DNA of 9,636 nt from Microcaldota archaeon (GTDB taxonomy: Archaea > Micrarchaeota > Micrarchaeia > Anstonellales > Bilamarchaeaceae): contig DYTL01000028.1 in the NCBI GenBank assembly GCA_020726005.1, forward strand, positions 1 through 9,636, in the 5' to 3' direction. Every line of letters begins with the position of its first letter. The stretch's first letter is position 1. The position numbers and the translations under genes were made by a program. Below the pieces are notes generated by a model. That model did no database searches. It saw only the letters and a list, made by a program, of their open reading frames with translations, and was not told the origin of the DNA. Positions 1-5,550 of the stretch are shown piece after piece.

Positions 1-53
1 ACTTTAAACCGATTAAACGTCGATTATTTGATGTAAAAAGGTGTTGTGCTTAA

Positions 54-83
54 TGCGAAGATGTTTTTCGGGATATTTTCGCA
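54..83. repeat. Imperfect inverted repeat near left edge
   Basis: TGCGAAGAT (54-62) and ATTTTCGCA (75-83) can pair as a 9-bp stem with one G-U pair around a 12-nt loop. On the plus strand it is followed by a run of A, not T, so it does not look like a plus-strand terminator. On the minus strand the T-run lies before the hairpin. The first 126 bases hold no gene I can support. One frame is open from base 3 to a TAA at 51-53 and could be the last 16 codons of an upstream gene, but nothing in it is recognisable. Confidence 0.25.
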
Positions 84-91
84 AAAAAAAG

Positions 92-105
92 ATTATATTT
101 TTAAA
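92..105 (+). promoter_or_regulatory. Candidate TATA element upstream of purE
   Basis: The AT-rich stretch around TTATATTTTTAAAG resembles an archaeal TATA box. Initiation about 25 nt downstream would fall near base 122. It lies outside the duplicated unit, which starts at 127, so the second purE copy would not carry it. That copy would need read-through from the first or a promoter inside the leader. The match is by eye only and such AT-rich strings are common here. Confidence 0.25.
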
Positions 106-121
106 GCATGGAATAATAAAA

Positions 122-193
122 ATGAATTGTAAAAATAAAGCCATTTTGATAAAAATGTTGCTAAAGAAAAATATTGGTGAATACAATAATTAA
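122..193 (+). CDS. Possible 23-codon leader ORF before purE
   Basis: An ATG at 122 opens a 23-codon frame beginning MNCKNKAIL and ending at TAA 191-193, just 2 nt before the purE GGTGA motif (196-200). The candidate TATA element at 92-105 would place initiation close to this ATG, as for a leaderless archaeal message. No ribosome binding site precedes it. In the second purE leader this ATG is absent because the repeat begins at 127, although the rest of the frame is kept. It may be a chance ORF; there is no homology argument. Confidence 0.15.
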   Translation: MNCKNKAILIKMLLKKNIGEYNN

Positions 194-702
194 TAGGTGA
201 ATTCATGGAAAATAATAAAAAAACCATCCTTATCATCATAGGAAGCGAGAGCGATAAAAGAATTTCTGAGAAAACAGAAGAAGTTTTTAAAGAGTTCGGA
301 ATAAAATTCAAAACCGAAGTTGCGTCTGCACACAGAAATCCTAAAAAAGTAGAAAAACTTTTAAAAGAAACAAATGCAGACGTAATTATCGCGATTGCGG
401 GTTTGAGTGCGCATCTTCCTGGAATTTGTGCATCCAAAACAATAAAACCGGTTATTGGCGTACCTGTAAATGTAAAGCTTAATGGGTTGGATGCGTTTCT
501 CAGTATAGTTAATATGCCACCAGGAATTCCTGTTGCAACAGTTGGAATAGATAACGGAAAAAATGCAGGATTACTCGCTATACAAATACTTGCAATTTCA
601 GATAACGCATTAAGGAAGAAACTTCTCGGATATAGAAAAAACATGAAAAAATAATTCATTTTAGATAAAGATAACGCGATTCTTATGGATATCAAATTTC
701 AT
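127..702. repeat. Tandem duplication, purE unit, copy 1 (576 bp)
   Basis: This unit holds the purE leader, its ribosome binding site, all of purE, the 30-nt spacer to trmI and the first codons of trmI. Bases 127-704 read identically to 703-1280 at an offset of 576, so the copies share two T residues at the junction. Identity stops at A126 versus T702 on the left and G705 versus T1281 on the right. No differences were seen by reading the two copies side by side. Confidence 0.97.
205..654 (+). CDS. purE: PurE, N5-carboxyaminoimidazole ribonucleotide mutase (copy 1)
   Basis: PurE acts in the middle of cytosolic de novo purine synthesis, forming 4-carboxy-5-aminoimidazole ribonucleotide. The 149-residue protein has the family motifs in order: GSESD at 13-17 (phosphate/substrate loop), SAHR at 41-44 with the catalytic histidine 43, AHLPG at 69-73, PVIGVPV at 82-88 and a region like GLDAFLSIVNMPPGIPV near 94-110. 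Length is close to single-domain bacterial PurE. Whether it uses N5-CAIR (class I) or AIR plus CO2 (class II) cannot be settled by eye; no purK is in the window. The ATG is fixed by GGTGA at 196-200, four bases upstream. The gene is followed by a severed trmI start at 685, so in this copy purE is not linked to an intact trmI. Confidence 0.95.
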   Translation: MENNKKTILIIIGSESDKRISEKTEEVFKEFGIKFKTEVASAHRNPKKVEKLLKETNADVIIAIAGLSAHLPGICASKTIKPVIGVPVNVKLNGLDAFLSIVNMPPGIPVATVGIDNGKNAGLLAIQILAISDNALRKKLLGYRKNMKK

Positions 703-708
703 TTGTAA
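685..708 (+). pseudogene. Severed 5' end of trmI at duplication junction
   Basis: ATG at 685 with the next five codons matches the start of the intact trmI at 1261. At the junction the frame passes into the purE leader and reads MDIKFHL followed by TAA (706-708). It is a by-product of the tandem duplication and shows that copy 1 was cut inside trmI. It is too short to have a function. Confidence 0.85.
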
Positions 709-1280
709 AAATAAAGCCATTTTGATAAAAATGTTGCTAAAGAAAAATATTGGTGAATACAATAATTAATAGGTGAATTCATGGAAAATAATAAAAAAAC
801 CATCCTTATCATCATAGGAAGCGAGAGCGATAAAAGAATTTCTGAGAAAACAGAAGAAGTTTTTAAAGAGTTCGGAATAAAATTCAAAACCGAAGTTGCG
901 TCTGCACACAGAAATCCTAAAAAAGTAGAAAAACTTTTAAAAGAAACAAATGCAGACGTAATTATCGCGATTGCGGGTTTGAGTGCGCATCTTCCTGGAA
1001 TTTGTGCATCCAAAACAATAAAACCGGTTATTGGCGTACCTGTAAATGTAAAGCTTAATGGGTTGGATGCGTTTCTCAGTATAGTTAATATGCCACCAGG
1101 AATTCCTGTTGCAACAGTTGGAATAGATAACGGAAAAAATGCAGGATTACTCGCTATACAAATACTTGCAATTTCAGATAACGCATTAAGGAAGAAACTT
1201 CTCGGATATAGAAAAAACATGAAAAAATAATTCATTTTAGATAAAGATAACGCGATTCTTATGGATATCAAATTTCATTT
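703..1280. repeat. Tandem duplication, purE unit, copy 2
   Basis: Perfect second copy of the purE unit. Together with copy 1 it forms a head-to-tail array with a 576-bp period and a 2-bp junction overlap (TT at 703-704). The right end lies 20 bases inside trmI, whose intact continuation follows from 1281. The lack of any mismatch means either a very recent duplication, strong homogenisation or an assembly artefact. Confidence 0.97.
781..1230 (+). CDS. purE: PurE, N5-carboxyaminoimidazole ribonucleotide mutase (copy 2)
   Basis: Identical at protein and DNA level to the purE at 205-654, with the same GGTGA ribosome binding site four bases before ATG (772-776). All catalytic motifs are intact, including SAHR with histidine 43 and AHLPG at 69-73, so both copies should give active enzyme if expressed. 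This copy is the one joined to intact trmI: its TAA is 30 nt upstream of the trmI ATG and in the same reading frame. The junction replaced sequence upstream of base 127 with the end of copy 1, so its transcription probably depends on read-through from copy 1 or on signals within the 78-bp leader. Whether it exists in the genome depends on the duplication being real. Confidence 0.9.
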   Translation: MENNKKTILIIIGSESDKRISEKTEEVFKEFGIKFKTEVASAHRNPKKVEKLLKETNADVIIAIAGLSAHLPGICASKTIKPVIGVPVNVKLNGLDAFLSIVNMPPGIPVATVGIDNGKNAGLLAIQILAISDNALRKKLLGYRKNMKK

Positions 1281-1833
1281 TCCCAAATTACTTAAAAGAC
1301 TTAAGCGTGGACCTGCGATAATTCATCCTAAAGATGCAGGAATGATCATTGCATACACAGGCATAGGGAAAGACAGTATAGTTGTTGAAGCAGGCGCAGG
1401 AAGCGGATTTTTTACTATTATACTTGCGAATATTTGTAAAAAAGTTTACGCGTATGAACGGAAAATGGAATTTTTTGAACTCGCGAAAAATAATCTAAAA
1501 CGCGCGGAATTAAATAATGTTGAACTGAAAAATAAAAATATTTTTGATGGAATAGATGAAAAAGAAGTTGATTTGGTAAGTTTAGATTTACCAGAAGCAG
1601 AAAAAGGAGTTGCGCTCGCATATAGTGCGCTTAAAACAGAAGGTTGGCTTACCGGTTATCTTCCAAACATAGAACAGGCAAAAACATTTTATATAGAATG
1701 CTATAAAACAGAATTTTCCGAAATGTTCGTGCTTGAGAATATTGTGCGAGAATACGAAGTGCGCGAATATGGTGTAAGACCAATGAATATAGGACTTATG
1801 CACACCGCGTATTTAGTTTTCGCGAAAAAGTAG
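1261..1833 (+). CDS. trmI: TrmI-like tRNA (adenine-N1)-methyltransferase, short form
   Basis: This is probably an S-adenosylmethionine-dependent methyltransferase making 1-methyladenosine in tRNA (position 58, and 57 in some archaea). The 190 residues match the catalytic domain of archaeal TrmI: RGPAIIHPKD at 16-25, the SAM-binding motif EAGAGSG at 43-49, an acidic YER segment at 65-67, LDLP at 108-111 (TrmI/Gcd14 signature), and RP at 173-174 with HTAYL at 181-185 near the end. Archaeal TrmI is usually around 250 residues or more, with an N-terminal beta-barrel domain of some 60 residues. That domain is missing here; upstream in frame there are only ten codons after the purE stop. No GGTGA motif precedes the ATG, so translation may be coupled to purE. 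Substrate position is inferred from family only. Confidence 0.82.
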   Translation: MDIKFHFPKLLKRLKRGPAIIHPKDAGMIIAYTGIGKDSIVVEAGAGSGFFTIILANICKKVYAYERKMEFFELAKNNLKRAELNNVELKNKNIFDGIDEKEVDLVSLDLPEAEKGVALAYSALKTEGWLTGYLPNIEQAKTFYIECYKTEFSEMFVLENIVREYEVREYGVRPMNIGLMHTAYLVFAKK

Positions 1834-1844
1834 TATTTAAAAAA

Positions 1845-1868
1845 TTTTCGTTTAATATTTATTTATTT
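1845..1868 (+). terminator. Candidate T-rich terminator after trmI
   Basis: Eleven bases after the trmI TAG the plus strand has clustered T runs (TTTT, TTT, TTT, TTT) with no clear hairpin, followed by T5 at 1882-1886. Archaeal termination often depends on such oligo-T tracts. The region is AT-rich throughout, so this is suggestive only. Confidence 0.25.
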
Positions 1869-1887
1869 GGTGAAAATATTCTTTTTG

Positions 1888-1899
1888 TTAAAATTTTAA
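1888..1899. promoter_or_regulatory. Perfect 12-bp palindrome upstream of thermosome
   Basis: TTAAAATTTTAA is a perfect palindrome, and it sits inside a wider GTTAA (1887-1891) / TTAAC (1900-1904) inverted pair. It lies 71 bases before the thermosome start and just upstream of a possible TATA-like element (GATATATT, about 1911-1918). A heat-shock operator is conceivable because chaperonin genes are often regulated. I do not recognise it as a known archaeal heat-shock site. Confidence 0.25.
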
Positions 1900-1960
1900 T
1901 TAACATAATCGATATATTCGCTAAATAACGAAAAAATTTTAATAAAGAATGACTAAAATA

Positions 1961-1966
1961 GGTGAT
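1961..1966 (+). promoter_or_regulatory. Ribosome binding site of thermosome
   Basis: GGTGAT three bases before the ATG at 1970 matches the anti-Shine-Dalgarno-type motif used by several genes here and fixes the start codon. Confidence 0.75.
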
Positions 1967-1969
1967 TGA

Positions 1970-3637
1970 ATGGCAAGACAAATAGGAGGACAAGAAGGAT
2001 ATGTTATGCCCGAAGGCTCACAGCGCGTACGCGGAAGCGACGCGATGAGAATAAATATTGCGATTGGATACGCAGTTGCAAATATAATAAAGACCACGCT
2101 CGGTCCAAAAGGTATGGATAAAATGCTGGTCTCGGATTTGGGCGATATAGTTATCACTAATGATGGTGCTACGATTTTAGAAGAAATGAACGTAGAACAT
2201 CCAGCCGCAAAACTTATGGTCGAAGTTGCCAAAACACAAGATAAAGAAGTTGGCGATGGAACTACAACGAGCGTAATTATCGCTGGCAATTTGCTCAAAA
2301 AAGCAGGTGATCTACTCGATCAGAACATTCATCCAACCACTGTAATAAGGGGGTATGAACTCGCAAGCAGAAAAGCAGAAGAAACACTTGAGAAAGCGTC
2401 TAGTAAGGTCTCGCTTGAAGATATTGAAATTTTGAAAAAAATTGCGCTTATTGCAATGGGTTCCAAGGGAATAGGAAGCGAAGGCGAAAAAACCAAAATA
2501 GCAAATATTGTTGTAAGAGCAGTGAAACAAGTTGTAGAGAAAAAGGAGAATAAACTTGTTATCGATGCCGACCTTATAAAAATAGAGAAAAAAGCAGGCG
2601 GAGAAATAATGGATACCGAACTTATTATTGGCGTTTTGGTTGATAAGGAAATTGTGCATGCAGGAATGCCTAAAGAGATAGTAAATGCAAAGATTGCACT
2701 CATTGATGTTGCACTTGAAATTGAAAAGACTGAAATAGATGCAAAAATAGAAATTACAAATCCGAATCAAATGGAACTGTTCCTTAAACAAGAAGAAAAA
2801 ATGCTCAAAGATATGGTTGAGAAAATTTCTTCTAGTGGTGCAACAGCAGTATTTTGTCAAAAAGGAATTGATGATATTGCACAACATTATCTCAATAAGG
2901 CAGGAATAATAGCTATAAGACGAGTGAAGAAAAGCGATATGGAAAAACTTGCAAGAGCTACAGAAGCAAAGATTGCTTCAAGTCTTGAGGATTTAACTGC
3001 AAAAGATTTAGGTTTTGCTGGTAAGGTTTATGAGCATAAAATTTCAGGAGAAGCTATGGTGTTCGTCGAGAACTGCAAGGATCCAAAAAGCGTAACTATC
3101 TTTGTAAGGGGTGGCACTGACCACGTTGTAAGTGAAGTTGAAAGGGCTGTGAAAGATGCAATAGGTTCGGTTTCAGCAAGCTTAGAAGATGGTAAATTCG
3201 TAACCGGTGGAGGTAGTGTTGAAATGGAGCTTTCAAAAGAACTCATGGCATACGCAACCGAGATAGGAGGAAGAGAACAACTTGCAATTCAGGCATTTGC
3301 AGAAGCACTTGAATCAATTCCTAAAACACTTGCAGAAAACGCAGGAATAGATTCCATAGATACTATTGTATCCCTTAGGAACAAACATAAACATAAAGAT
3401 GATAACGGAAAATACATTGGTGTTGATGTTATGGCTGGCAAAATTGGAGATATGAACAAGAATGGCGTGCTTGAACCTGCAAAAGTGAAAAAACAAGCAA
3501 TAACCAGTGCAACTGAAACAGCAAGACTTATCCTTAGAATTGATGACATTATTAGTTCAAAAGGTAAGAGCGCACCTACTAGTCCTGGTGGTCCAGGAGG
3601 AATGGGAGGAGGAATGCCTGGCGGAGAAGATATGTAG
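1970..3637 (+). CDS. ths: Thermosome subunit (group II chaperonin)
   Basis: This ATP-driven cytosolic chaperonin subunit assembles into a double-ring folding cage with a built-in lid. At 555 residues the length is typical. It carries LGPKGMDKML at 44-53, TNDGATIL at 63-70 (ATPase region), GDGTTT at 95-100 (nucleotide binding, Asp96), a TGGGSVEMEL segment near 411-420, GVDVMAG near 484-490, and a C-terminal Gly/Met tail (GGPGGMGGGMPGG). No zinc-finger or insert is seen. It has its own upstream gap with a possible operator and a good ribosome binding site, so it is probably transcribed alone. The last 53 codons lie in copy 1 of a 225-bp tandem duplication that leaves the gene whole. The original convergent neighbour would have ended one base beyond its TAG. 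Confidence 0.97.
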   Translation: MARQIGGQEGYVMPEGSQRVRGSDAMRINIAIGYAVANIIKTTLGPKGMDKMLVSDLGDIVITNDGATILEEMNVEHPAAKLMVEVAKTQDKEVGDGTTTSVIIAGNLLKKAGDLLDQNIHPTTVIRGYELASRKAEETLEKASSKVSLEDIEILKKIALIAMGSKGIGSEGEKTKIANIVVRAVKQVVEKKENKLVIDADLIKIEKKAGGEIMDTELIIGVLVDKEIVHAGMPKEIVNAKIALIDVALEIEKTEIDAKIEITNPNQMELFLKQEEKMLKDMVEKISSSGATAVFCQKGIDDIAQHYLNKAGIIAIRRVKKSDMEKLARATEAKIASSLEDLTAKDLGFAGKVYEHKISGEAMVFVENCKDPKSVTIFVRGGTDHVVSEVERAVKDAIGSVSASLEDGKFVTGGGSVEMELSKELMAYATEIGGREQLAIQAFAEALESIPKTLAENAGIDSIDTIVSLRNKHKHKDDNGKYIGVDVMAGKIGDMNKNGVLEPAKVKKQAITSATETARLILRIDDIISSKGKSAPTSPGGPGGMGGGMPGGEDM

Positions 3638-3703
3638 ATTATTTGCAAATGTGCTTAACAGGATCACAATCTTCTCCGGATGCACAATCAGTATATTTTG
3701 TAC
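3479..3703. repeat. Tandem duplication at thermosome 3' end, copy 1 (225 bp)
   Basis: This unit covers the last 52 sense codons and stop of the thermosome (codon-aligned from GCA at 3479), plus 65 bases of the end of the convergent Cys-rich gene. It is identical to 3704-3928 at an offset of 225. Identity ends exactly at T3478 versus C3703 and G3704 versus A3929, so the junction has no microhomology. Confidence 0.97.
3639..3703 (-). pseudogene. Orphan 3' fragment of the Cys-rich repeat gene
   Basis: Read on the minus strand, this segment encodes the final 20 residues of the protein at 3864-4754, ending DCDPVKHICK and TAA (3641-3639). The fragment was separated from the rest of its gene by insertion of the second 225-bp copy. 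It has no start of its own. The stop codons of this fragment and of the thermosome are one base apart, which shows the original gene arrangement. Confidence 0.85.
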
Positions 3704-3862
3704 GCAAAAGTGAAAAAACAAGCAATAACCAGTGCAACTGAAACAGCAAGACTTATCCTTAGAATTGATGACATTATTAGTTCAAAAGGTAAGAGCGCAC
3801 CTACTAGTCCTGGTGGTCCAGGAGGAATGGGAGGAGGAATGCCTGGCGGAGAAGATATGTAG
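3704..3862 (+). pseudogene. Orphan C-terminal fragment of thermosome
   Basis: This repeats the last 52 residues of the thermosome, including the Gly/Met tail, with TAG at 3860-3862. Upstream in frame it continues into bases that are antisense to the Cys-rich gene fragment, and an ATG at 3680 would give a 60-residue product starting MHNQYILYAK. No ribosome binding site precedes that ATG and the fragment lacks the ATPase domain. It is best read as duplication debris, not a gene. Confidence 0.85.
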
Positions 3863-3928
3863 ATTATTTGCAAATGTGCTTAACAGGATCACAATCTTCT
3901 CCGGATGCACAATCAGTATATTTTGTAC
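3704..3928. repeat. Tandem duplication at thermosome 3' end, copy 2 (225 bp)
   Basis: Perfect second copy of 3479-3703. The intact Cys-rich gene ends within it (stop at 3864-3866), while the thermosome tail in it is detached. Because the junction falls in the two convergent 3' ends, both genes keep one complete version each. Confidence 0.97.
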
Positions 3929-4754
3929 AATAACCAAGTTTGAGAGCACATTTATGCTCCCTAACATTGCAATATTGCCAGAATCCGCAGTTGCTGTGAC
4001 TATTGCAAAAATCTCTCTTTGGTTGGCATATATGGTTTAAATTACATAATTCCCAAGTTGAGCATTCTTTATCTTCGAGACAGAAACCAGTTCTTGCAAC
4101 GCATTTATTTATATTTTCATTACAAGTACTCCAATTTTTACAATCAAGATCATTCTTACAGAATCCTTCTTTTGCAATACAATCATTTGTCGTAATATTA
4201 CAGATCTGCCAAGATTTGCACTGGTAACTAGCATCACATCTGTTTTCCATAGGTATGCATTTATTCGTGTTTACATCACAATTTTGCCAGCCCTGGCAAT
4301 CATAATTATTATAACACAGACCTGTTTTTGGTCTGCATATATGCATTTGCGGGTGGCACCATTCTATTTGCGCGTTGCATATATCATCATTATCGCAGAA
4401 GCCGGGTTTTGCAGTGCAATTTTGATTAACACATACCTGATAACTCGGACAGTTAGCACTTATCATACATTTTCCAAGTTTGTACATGCAAATATGATTA
4501 GTAAGATTGCAGAATTTGGATGTATCATTACATTCTCCATCTAAATTACAATAGCCTTTTTTAATAACGCATATTTTTTTATCTAAATCGCAATTTTGCC
4601 ATTCCTTACATTGTGTCTCCGAGGTACAGCTTTGAGTTCCAACACACCCCATACCAAATATGGATACTCCAATTACGAAAAGCGCAAATACTATGTGCAT
4701 TAAACTTTTTTTTGAAAGGAATTCAATAAAAAAATCAACGGTTACTATTTTCAT
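3864..4754 (-). CDS. Secreted or lipid-anchored protein with ten four-Cys repeats
   Basis: The function is unknown. The 296-residue protein has a basic segment (SKK, 14-16), a hydrophobic stretch at about 20-35 and FGMGC at 33-37, which may be a signal peptide with a loose lipobox at Cys37. From Cys43 to Cys295 it is ten consecutive units of about 26 residues, Cys-x5-Cys-x4-6-Cys-x4-6-Cys followed by six residues that often end G-F/Y. Many units have W two or three residues before the third Cys. All 40 repeat cysteines are present, and Cys37 is the only one outside the pattern, which supports lipid attachment there. The pattern recalls Dickkopf-like or EGF-like disulphide repeats, implying folding outside the membrane. 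Met19 is an alternative start. The 3' end lies in duplication copy 2. A TATA element at 4788-4795 probably drives it. Confidence 0.85.
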   Translation of the reverse strand: MKIVTVDFFIEFLSKKSLMHIVFALFVIGVSIFGMGCVGTQSCTSETQCKEWQNCDLDKKICVIKKGYCNLDGECNDTSKFCNLTNHICMYKLGKCMISANCPSYQVCVNQNCTAKPGFCDNDDICNAQIEWCHPQMHICRPKTGLCYNNYDCQGWQNCDVNTNKCIPMENRCDASYQCKSWQICNITTNDCIAKEGFCKNDLDCKNWSTCNENINKCVARTGFCLEDKECSTWELCNLNHICQPKRDFCNSHSNCGFWQYCNVREHKCALKLGYCTKYTDCASGEDCDPVKHICK

Positions 4755-4787
4755 ACAGTATCATACTTATACATATTTTTCTATAAA

Positions 4788-4795
4788 TATTTAAA
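4788..4795 (-). promoter_or_regulatory. TATA box for the Cys-rich gene
   Basis: On the minus strand this reads TTTAAATA, a close match to the archaeal TATA consensus. It is 34 bases upstream of the ATG at 4754, predicting initiation near 4763 and a very short leader. It overlaps the stop codon of the upstream HAD gene, so the Cys-rich gene may be transcribed independently of it. Confidence 0.45.
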
Positions 4796-5474
4796 TGTAT
4801 GCTAATTTATGTGTGAGTTCAGTTAGTGAAGTAATTTCCATATTCGCGTGTGTTTTTCCAGCTGCATGTTTTGCGTTTTTTCTTCTTATACGAACTGCGC
4901 GCCAACCAGCGTTTTTTGCAAAAACAATATCCTTGTCTTCTCTATCACCAATCATCACGCACTCAAAAGGTTTTACATTTATAATTTTCGCGATTTTTAA
5001 ATAGAATTCCTGGCTTTTTTGCATACCTAAATCTTCAGAAACAAATACATCATTGAAAAACAACGCTAATTTCATACGTATAAGTTTGTCCCATTGCTTT
5101 ATAGCTATACCTTCGCTTGCGACATAAAGCGCATATCTTTTTTTTAAATTCATAAGTACAAGTGGAACATCAGGATAAGGATGGATAGATGCTTTTGTAT
5201 CATGATATGCACTTACTGCTCCTGCGACAAATTTCGCTCTGTGCATTTTTTCAATACCAAGTTTCTCTAAAACAACTCCAAAATGATTTGAATAATTTGA
5301 ATCAGTTTCTTTTATTACGCGTTCTAATACGTTGTTCAAAGTTTTAAAATTTACATTAAGTCCGAGTTCTATCATCGCATTTAAAGAATTTTTTCTTGCT
5401 AATTTCGAGAATTCTGTTGATGGAAAAAGCACGTCGTCAATATCAAAAAATAGGTTTCTAGGTTTTGTTGCCAT
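4791..5474 (-). CDS. HAD-superfamily phosphatase, subfamily IA type
   Basis: This is a predicted cytosolic phosphomonoesterase using an aspartate nucleophile and Mg2+. The 227-residue protein has all four HAD motifs: DIDD at 11-14 (nucleophile Asp11, acid/base Asp13), VAS at 118-120 (Ser120), Lys153 in GMQKS, and GDRED at 176-180 with a further Asp182. The alpha-helical cap lies between motifs I and II, roughly 18-100, which fits subfamily I. The start of the protein resembles archaeal HAD proteins of the TIGR02253 kind, but the substrate cannot be told from sequence alone. The ATG is preceded by GGTAATC (5483-5477), a variant ribosome binding site. Its promoter region is shared, in opposite directions, with the disrupted ORF beginning at 5551. 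Confidence 0.85.
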   Translation of the reverse strand: MATKPRNLFFDIDDVLFPSTEFSKLARKNSLNAMIELGLNVNFKTLNNVLERVIKETDSNYSNHFGVVLEKLGIEKMHRAKFVAGAVSAYHDTKASIHPYPDVPLVLMNLKKRYALYVASEGIAIKQWDKLIRMKLALFFNDVFVSEDLGMQKSQEFYLKIAKIINVKPFECVMIGDREDKDIVFAKNAGWRAVRIRRKNAKHAAGKTHANMEITSLTELTHKLAYI

Positions 5475-5491
5475 GCGATTACCTTTTATAT

Positions 5492-5507
5492 TATATTTAT
5501 AAATATA
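5492..5507. promoter_or_regulatory. Perfect 16-bp palindrome in divergent promoter
   Basis: TATATTTATAAATATA is its own reverse complement. It sits between the HAD gene (minus) and the disrupted ORF (plus). A second TATA-like string on the minus strand (TTTATA, 5516-5511) lies 37 bases before the HAD ATG, a suitable distance for a promoter with a short leader. The palindrome would therefore cover the predicted start of HAD transcription. It could be an operator, a bidirectional TATA box or simply AT-rich sequence. Confidence 0.35.
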
Positions 5508-5550
5508 CCATATAAATGTTTCTTTATGTTTCCTTGCAGATGATTCTTAT

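Noticed and set aside
54..90. Intrinsic terminator at the left edge
   Set aside because: The hairpin is followed by A, not T, on the plus strand, and on the minus strand the T-run precedes the hairpin.
93..1271. Long minus-strand ORFs (190-200 codons) opposite both purE copies
   Set aside because: They mirror the sense codon pattern, are hydrophobic without family features, and the sense strand clearly encodes PurE with its catalytic motifs and a ribosome binding site.
1939..3873. Several antisense and out-of-frame ORFs within the thermosome and its duplicated tail
   Set aside because: All are shadows of the thermosome coding frame; the Gly/Met tail read in other frames gives proline-rich or low-complexity products.
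3507..4040. Plus-strand ORFs running from the thermosome tail into the Cys-rich gene region
   Set aside because: They arise from out-of-frame reading across the duplicated segment and contain no conserved motif or ribosome binding site.
4003..4544. Plus-strand ORFs opposite the Cys-rich gene
   Set aside because: The minus strand has a regular ten-fold cysteine pattern that cannot be chance, so the plus frames are shadows.
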